This document shows, in pieces, positions 60,635 through 64,000 of a stretch of 64,000 bases of DNA (positions are counted from its first letter, which is position 1; each line of letters starts with the position of its first letter). This stretch comes from an uncultured Lachnospiraceae bacterium (GTDB lineage: Bacteria; Bacillota; Clostridia; Lachnospirales; Lachnospiraceae), in assembly GCA_946558465.1 (NCBI GenBank), contig CAMNTM010000001.1, positions 1 through 64,000 on the forward strand, read 5' to 3'. The notes below the pieces were generated by a model. The model did no database searches. It was not told the origin of the DNA and saw only the letters and a program-made list of their open reading frames with translations. The position numbers and the translations under genes were made by a program.

Positions 60635-62119
60635 CTAATTCAATGCAACCTTCAGTAAGTCTTCTCTCGCCATATCCTCATCAGGCGATACGATTCCTTT
60701 TAGCTTTCCTGCATTCATAATCATAATTCTGTCAGCAATTGTCAGGAGCTCATCCATCTCTGACGATATTACAATAATCGTAATTCCTATATCTGCCATC
60801 TCGCGGACTAGCTTATATATTTCACTCTTTGCCCGGACATCAATTCCGCGGGTCGGCTCATCAAGAATAAGGAGCTTTACGTTTTTCTCCATCCATCTGC
60901 CCAGAATAACCTTCTGCTGATTTCCTCCGCTTAGGTTTTTTATGAGAGTCTGTCCGCTTGGAGTCTTAATCCGCAGCGCCTGAATATGGTAGTCTGCGGT
61001 TTCTTTTGCTTTGGAAAAATTAATCTTTCCGTTTTTCTTCACCTTTTCATAATTAAGCATCATAATATTCTCACAGACAGACAATACCGGAAACATTCCC
61101 TGTTTCCTCCGTTCCTCCGGTACCAGACCGATCCCAAGACGAATTGCAGATGCCGGAGAATGAATCTCGACTTCCTTCCCTTCCAAAAACACCTGTCCTG
61201 CTTCCTTATGAGTAAGCCCATAGATACATGAGAAAAGTTCTGTTCTGCCTGCTCCGACCAGTCCTGCAACTCCATATATCTCGCCTTTTTTTACTTCGAA
61301 GCTGATGTCTTTAAATTCCTTTCCTCTGGAAAAATTTTTCACCTCCAGGAATATCTCATCCGAATGCTTCCGTTCTACTCTCTGATTCTTTTCTACCTTC
61401 TGATTCGCCATGTGATAAATCATCTCGTCAATCGTAATATCCTTCGTATCACACACCTTTACAAGCTTTCCGTCTCTCATAATCGTCACACGGTCTGATA
61501 TCTGCTGGACTTCATCCAGATGATGGGTGATGATAATAATTGCTTTTCCTTCCTCTCTAAGCTTCTTAACATTTCTAAACAGATGCTCTGTCTCGTTCAG
61601 TGTAAGAGAAGCTGTAGGCTCATCTAGTATGATAATATTAGAACCAAACACAAGGGTCCTGGCTATGGATACCAGCTGCTGGTAAGCAGCGCTTACCTCT
61701 GCTGTCCTGATTCCCGGATCAATCTCTACCTCCAGCTTTTCCATCATTTCCTTTGCTTTTTCTACTGTTTGATTCCAATTAATTCGATGTCCCTTCTTCT
61801 GATGCAGTCCGAGAAATATATTTTCCGCAATTGATAAATCAGGAACCAGATTTAATTCCTGGGGCACCATACCTATTTTCTTCTGTAAAGCTTCATACGG
61901 TGACTTATTTTCCACTTTTTCTCCGTTCAGAATAATCTCTCCTGAATCTGGCTGCAGAATCCCCATCAGTACATTCATCAGGGTACTTTTTCCGGCACCG
62001 TTCTCACCGATTAACGCCATTACTTCACCGGATTTAAGATTAAAGTCTACATGATCCAGCGCAAGTGTTCCCGGAAACTGCTTCACAATCTGTTTCATGT
62101 TCAATAGATACTCTGCCAT
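60635..62119 (-). CDS. RbsA-type ABC sugar ATPase (locus B)
   Basis: A 494-residue double ATPase. First half: GENGAGKSTLMNVL near 38-51, VSAAYQQLVSIAR in place of the signature and IIILDEPTASLT. Second half: GLVGAGRTELFSC (degenerate P-loop), LSGGNQQKVILGRW and LLILDEPTRGIDV. GGAGGAAG precedes the ATG. It follows the binding-protein gene after 70 bases, which are AT-rich and may hold an mRNA hairpin (GCCGGAT-type bases near 62150) damping expression of the membrane parts. Confidence 0.92.
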   Translation of the reverse strand: MAEYLLNMKQIVKQFPGTLALDHVDFNLKSGEVMALIGENGAGKSTLMNVLMGILQPDSGEIILNGEKVENKSPYEALQKKIGMVPQELNLVPDLSIAENIFLGLHQKKGHRINWNQTVEKAKEMMEKLEVEIDPGIRTAEVSAAYQQLVSIARTLVFGSNIIILDEPTASLTLNETEHLFRNVKKLREEGKAIIIITHHLDEVQQISDRVTIMRDGKLVKVCDTKDITIDEMIYHMANQKVEKNQRVERKHSDEIFLEVKNFSRGKEFKDISFEVKKGEIYGVAGLVGAGRTELFSCIYGLTHKEAGQVFLEGKEVEIHSPASAIRLGIGLVPEERRKQGMFPVLSVCENIMMLNYEKVKKNGKINFSKAKETADYHIQALRIKTPSGQTLIKNLSGGNQQKVILGRWMEKNVKLLILDEPTRGIDVRAKSEIYKLVREMADIGITIIVISSEMDELLTIADRIMIMNAGKLKGIVSPDEDMAREDLLKVALN

Positions 62120-62189
62120 GAGCTTCCTCCTTTTTTGAAATTCCCCGCCATCCGGCGAGGAATTGTTTACGGCATTATTTCATTTTATC

Positions 62190-63281
62190 TTAGTACAGCT
62201 TATCCAGGTACTCCTGTGCATCTTCCGGATAAACAATTGTTGTCTGCTCCTCTGTCTGCTCTGGATATGTATCGCTTCCCGGCTCCTTGCCGTCAGCTAT
62301 CATAATTGCAACCTGAATTGTATCAAATCCCATCTTAAAGCAATCCTGTACACCAAGCGCCTGAATTACATCATCTCTCAAGTACTCTAAAGCACGTTTG
62401 TCATGGTCCATGCCGACAAGTACAATCTCTCCTGCTTTTCCGGCATCTACAATTGCCTGAGCCGCACCAATAGGATTACTCATATTGTTACAGAAAATAC
62501 CTTTCAAATCAGGATATTTCTGAAGAAAGCCTTCGGTAAATGTCAATGAGTTTTCTACAGAGTCGTTATCATTCTGAATCTCTACTACTTCAATGTCCGG
62601 ATATTTCTCCATTACATCCTTAAAACCTGCAATACGATCCTCATGACAAGGAGCTCCGATTGTTCCTGCCAGCGCTGCTACCTGTCCCTTATAGTCAATC
62701 TTCTCCGCAAGAATCTCTGCAAGGTCGGCACCGTCCTGATAGTTATGTGTGTTTCCTACGTATGCGATACGCTTGCAGCCGTCTTCCTTTGTAGCATCTG
62801 AGCTTGAGAATGTCATAATCTTATTTCCCTGGTCAATCAGATTATTGATCGTCGGGGTAACAATCTCAATATCATTTACATCTACTCCGATTACATCAAA
62901 ATCACGTCCTGCCGCCTCTTCCAGCCTGTTCACCTGATCAATTGCATCCGGTGCCGGCGGTGCGACATACTCGTAATTAATCGTAATACCTTTCTCTGCA
63001 TACTGTTTCTGCGCTTCCTCAAGACCCAGGCCTACTGCATCCCACCATGCATGAACCAGCTTGTATGTAAAATAGAAGTTGTACTCCTTCTTCTCCGGCT
63101 CATAGTCGCCTAATACAAGCTCAGAACCCTCGTCCTCTTTTAACTCGATTGCACCTTCCGTACCTTTGGACTCCTCTTTTTTCTCAGCATCACCGCCGGA
63201 TCCGCCTGAGCCTCCGCAGCCAACAGCAAGCCCTGCAACCATTGCCGCACACAGCAGCATACTAACGACTTTCTTTTTCAT
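62190..63281 (-). CDS. Sugar ABC transporter substrate-binding lipoprotein (locus B)
   Basis: A 363-residue type I periplasmic-binding-fold lipoprotein. The signal peptide ends VAGLAVGC near residue 22; a Gly/Ser/Glu/Lys linker follows (23-60). VHAWWDAVGLGLEEAQKQY, DVIGVDVNDIEIV, MTFSSSDAT, LKGIFCNNMSNPIGAAQAI and VGMDHDKRALEYL are the usual strands and hinge segments. First gene of the locus B operon; GGAGGG precedes the ATG. Confidence 0.92.
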   Translation of the reverse strand: MKKKVVSMLLCAAMVAGLAVGCGGSGGSGGDAEKKEESKGTEGAIELKEDEGSELVLGDYEPEKKEYNFYFTYKLVHAWWDAVGLGLEEAQKQYAEKGITINYEYVAPPAPDAIDQVNRLEEAAGRDFDVIGVDVNDIEIVTPTINNLIDQGNKIMTFSSSDATKEDGCKRIAYVGNTHNYQDGADLAEILAEKIDYKGQVAALAGTIGAPCHEDRIAGFKDVMEKYPDIEVVEIQNDNDSVENSLTFTEGFLQKYPDLKGIFCNNMSNPIGAAQAIVDAGKAGEIVLVGMDHDKRALEYLRDDVIQALGVQDCFKMGFDTIQVAIMIADGKEPGSDTYPEQTEEQTTIVYPEDAQEYLDKLY

Positions 63282-63305
63282 GTTTTTTGTCCCTCCTTGT
63301 TTTTT

Positions 63306-63450
63306 GTTTCGAATCGTTTGTTACGTTCGAAATATTTTATATTGTTTTATGTGTCGTTTATGGTTTTATTTTATCCATTAATCTTTTATTTGTCAATATA
63401 TGTTTCGTTTATTGAAAATATATTATTTCGTTATTGTTTCGTTTATTGAA
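63306..63450 (-). promoter_or_regulatory. Promoter and repeated operators of locus B
   Basis: TTGACA (63391-63396) and TAAAAT (63368-63373) are 17 bases apart on the minus strand. TGTTTCGTTTATTGAA occurs twice (63401-63416 and 63435-63450, 34 bases apart) directly upstream of the -35 box, and a variant TGTGTCGTTTAT lies at 63350-63361 over the start point. TTTCGAA/TTCGAAA form a further inverted pair at about 63307-63332. Confidence 0.75.
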
Positions 63451-63490
63451 TTGGGGACGGGGTATTTCTCAAAATACCCCGTCCCCAATT
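63449..63490. repeat. GGGGACGGGG palindrome, copy 3
   Basis: AATTGGGGACGGGGTATTT (63449-63467) is a perfect 19-bp inverted match of 63472-63490 around a four-base loop. The stop codon of the alcohol dehydrogenase gene lies in the loop, so its last residues are repeat-encoded; the outer arm abuts the farthest operator of the locus B promoter. Confidence 0.9.
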
Positions 63491-64000
63491 CCTAAAGCCC
63501 TGTGATAGACTTCAATTACCTGTTGTTTCGTCGGCATCTGATAATTATCCTGCATGCAGGAGTCTTTCATCGCCGTTTCAGCCAGAGCTTCGAAATCCCA
63601 TTTTTCCACTTTCAGCTCCTGTAAATTTTTCGGAAGACCCACCCTGCAGGACAAGCTTCTGATGAATTCTGCACATTTCTCTGCTTCTCTTTCACCTGTC
63701 AGTCCTTCCGTGCCTGACAGACCTAATGCTTTTGCTATCCTCCGGAATCTCTCTCCTATTCCCGGCAGGCGCCCGTTAAATTCCATAACATAAGGCAGCA
63801 GTACCGCATTACATATCCCATGAGGAAGGTTCAGCATTCCGCCCATCGCATGTGCCATCGCATGCACCATACCGAGTCCGGCATTGGAAAATGCCATTCC
63901 GGCCGTATACTCTGCATAGGACATCATCTCTCTTGCCTTAACATCACTGCCGTCTTCAAACGCCAGCGGAAGATAATCCTTAATCGCTGTAATCGCCCAT
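63469..64000 (-). CDS. Iron-containing alcohol dehydrogenase, C-terminal part
   Basis: The 3' part (177 codons including stop) of a group III alcohol dehydrogenase; the N-terminal NAD domain lies beyond the window. The iron-binding helix pattern is visible as HAMAHAMGGMLNLPHGICNAVLLP, of which the spaced histidines bind the metal. FucO-like members reduce lactaldehyde or glycolaldehyde, products expected of a FucA-type aldolase, so it may serve locus B. The C-terminal IGDGVF is contributed by the palindrome. Reading is open to the window edge (WAITAIKDYLPLAFEDG). Confidence 0.88.
   Translation of the reverse strand, partial: WAITAIKDYLPLAFEDGSDVKAREMMSYAEYTAGMAFSNAGLGMVHAMAHAMGGMLNLPHGICNAVLLPYVMEFNGRLPGIGERFRRIAKALGLSGTEGLTGEREAEKCAEFIRSLSCRVGLPKNLQELKVEKWDFEALAETAMKDSCMQDNYQMPTKQQVIEVYHRALGIGDGVF

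Overview
The window looks like chromosome of an anaerobic, low-GC Firmicute of the Lachnospiraceae type (Blautia/Dorea-like). This is inferred from several things: a type III glutamine synthetase, an Fe-S protein/CD1871A/TlpA gene set, a murB-rapZ-whiA-crh cluster, Gram-positive ribosome binding sites, two RbsABC-type sugar importers and a Tn916-family conjugative element. Most genes lie on the minus strand. No taxonomic marker allows a species call.

Region 1 (1-20 kb) is mainly housekeeping. It holds the end of a tRNA-Lys, a YfcE-type phosphoesterase, a dITP pyrophosphatase, a THUMP rRNA methyltransferase, a small asparagine-rich repeat protein, glnN, a class II fructose-bisphosphate aldolase, an ArsC/Spx-like protein, tRNA-Glu, a YD-repeat lipoprotein and a redox operon (lipid kinase, TlpA, CD1871A, ferredoxin-like membrane protein). 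Next come murB-rapZ-whiA-crh, where the HPr paralogue has Glu instead of His at position 15. The region ends with a CNNM/CBS transporter, an amidase, rpiB and a HAD phosphatase.

Region 2 (19.6-27.5 kb) is an operon (locus A) for an unidentified, probably four-carbon, sugar acid. It encodes an RbsA-type ATPase, two permeases, a binding lipoprotein, a metallo-beta-lactamase-fold hydrolase, a PdxA2-type dehydrogenase and a DUF1537 kinase.

Region 3 (27,821-53,810) is a complete 26-kb Tn916-family ICE bounded by a 17-bp direct repeat. It has int, xis, orf7/orf8 regulators, the full conjugation set (TcpC, CwlT-like hydrolase, VirB6-like, VirB4, TcpE, TcpD, MobT relaxase, FtsK-type coupling ATPase), a candidate oriT, tandem ArdA genes, and two DUF961 genes. 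Its cargo is a BceRS-BceAB peptide-resistance module in the part of the element where Tn916 carries tet(M), an Xre/DUF2178 cassette, a DUF1697 gene and a 1016-residue thioester/VaFE surface adhesin. It sits between a DeoR-type regulator gene and locus A, which that regulator probably once adjoined.

Region 4 (53.8-64 kb) is locus B, a second sugar system: two DeoR-family regulators, an inositol-monophosphatase-like enzyme, a class II aldolase, an FGGY kinase, a TIM-barrel isomerase/epimerase, a second RbsABC-type importer and a partial iron-containing alcohol dehydrogenase. The promoters of the two importer operons share TTTCGTTTAT-like boxes. Three copies of a GGGACGGGG palindrome occur in the chromosomal parts and none was seen in the ICE. 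They lie at, or form, the 3' ends of genes.
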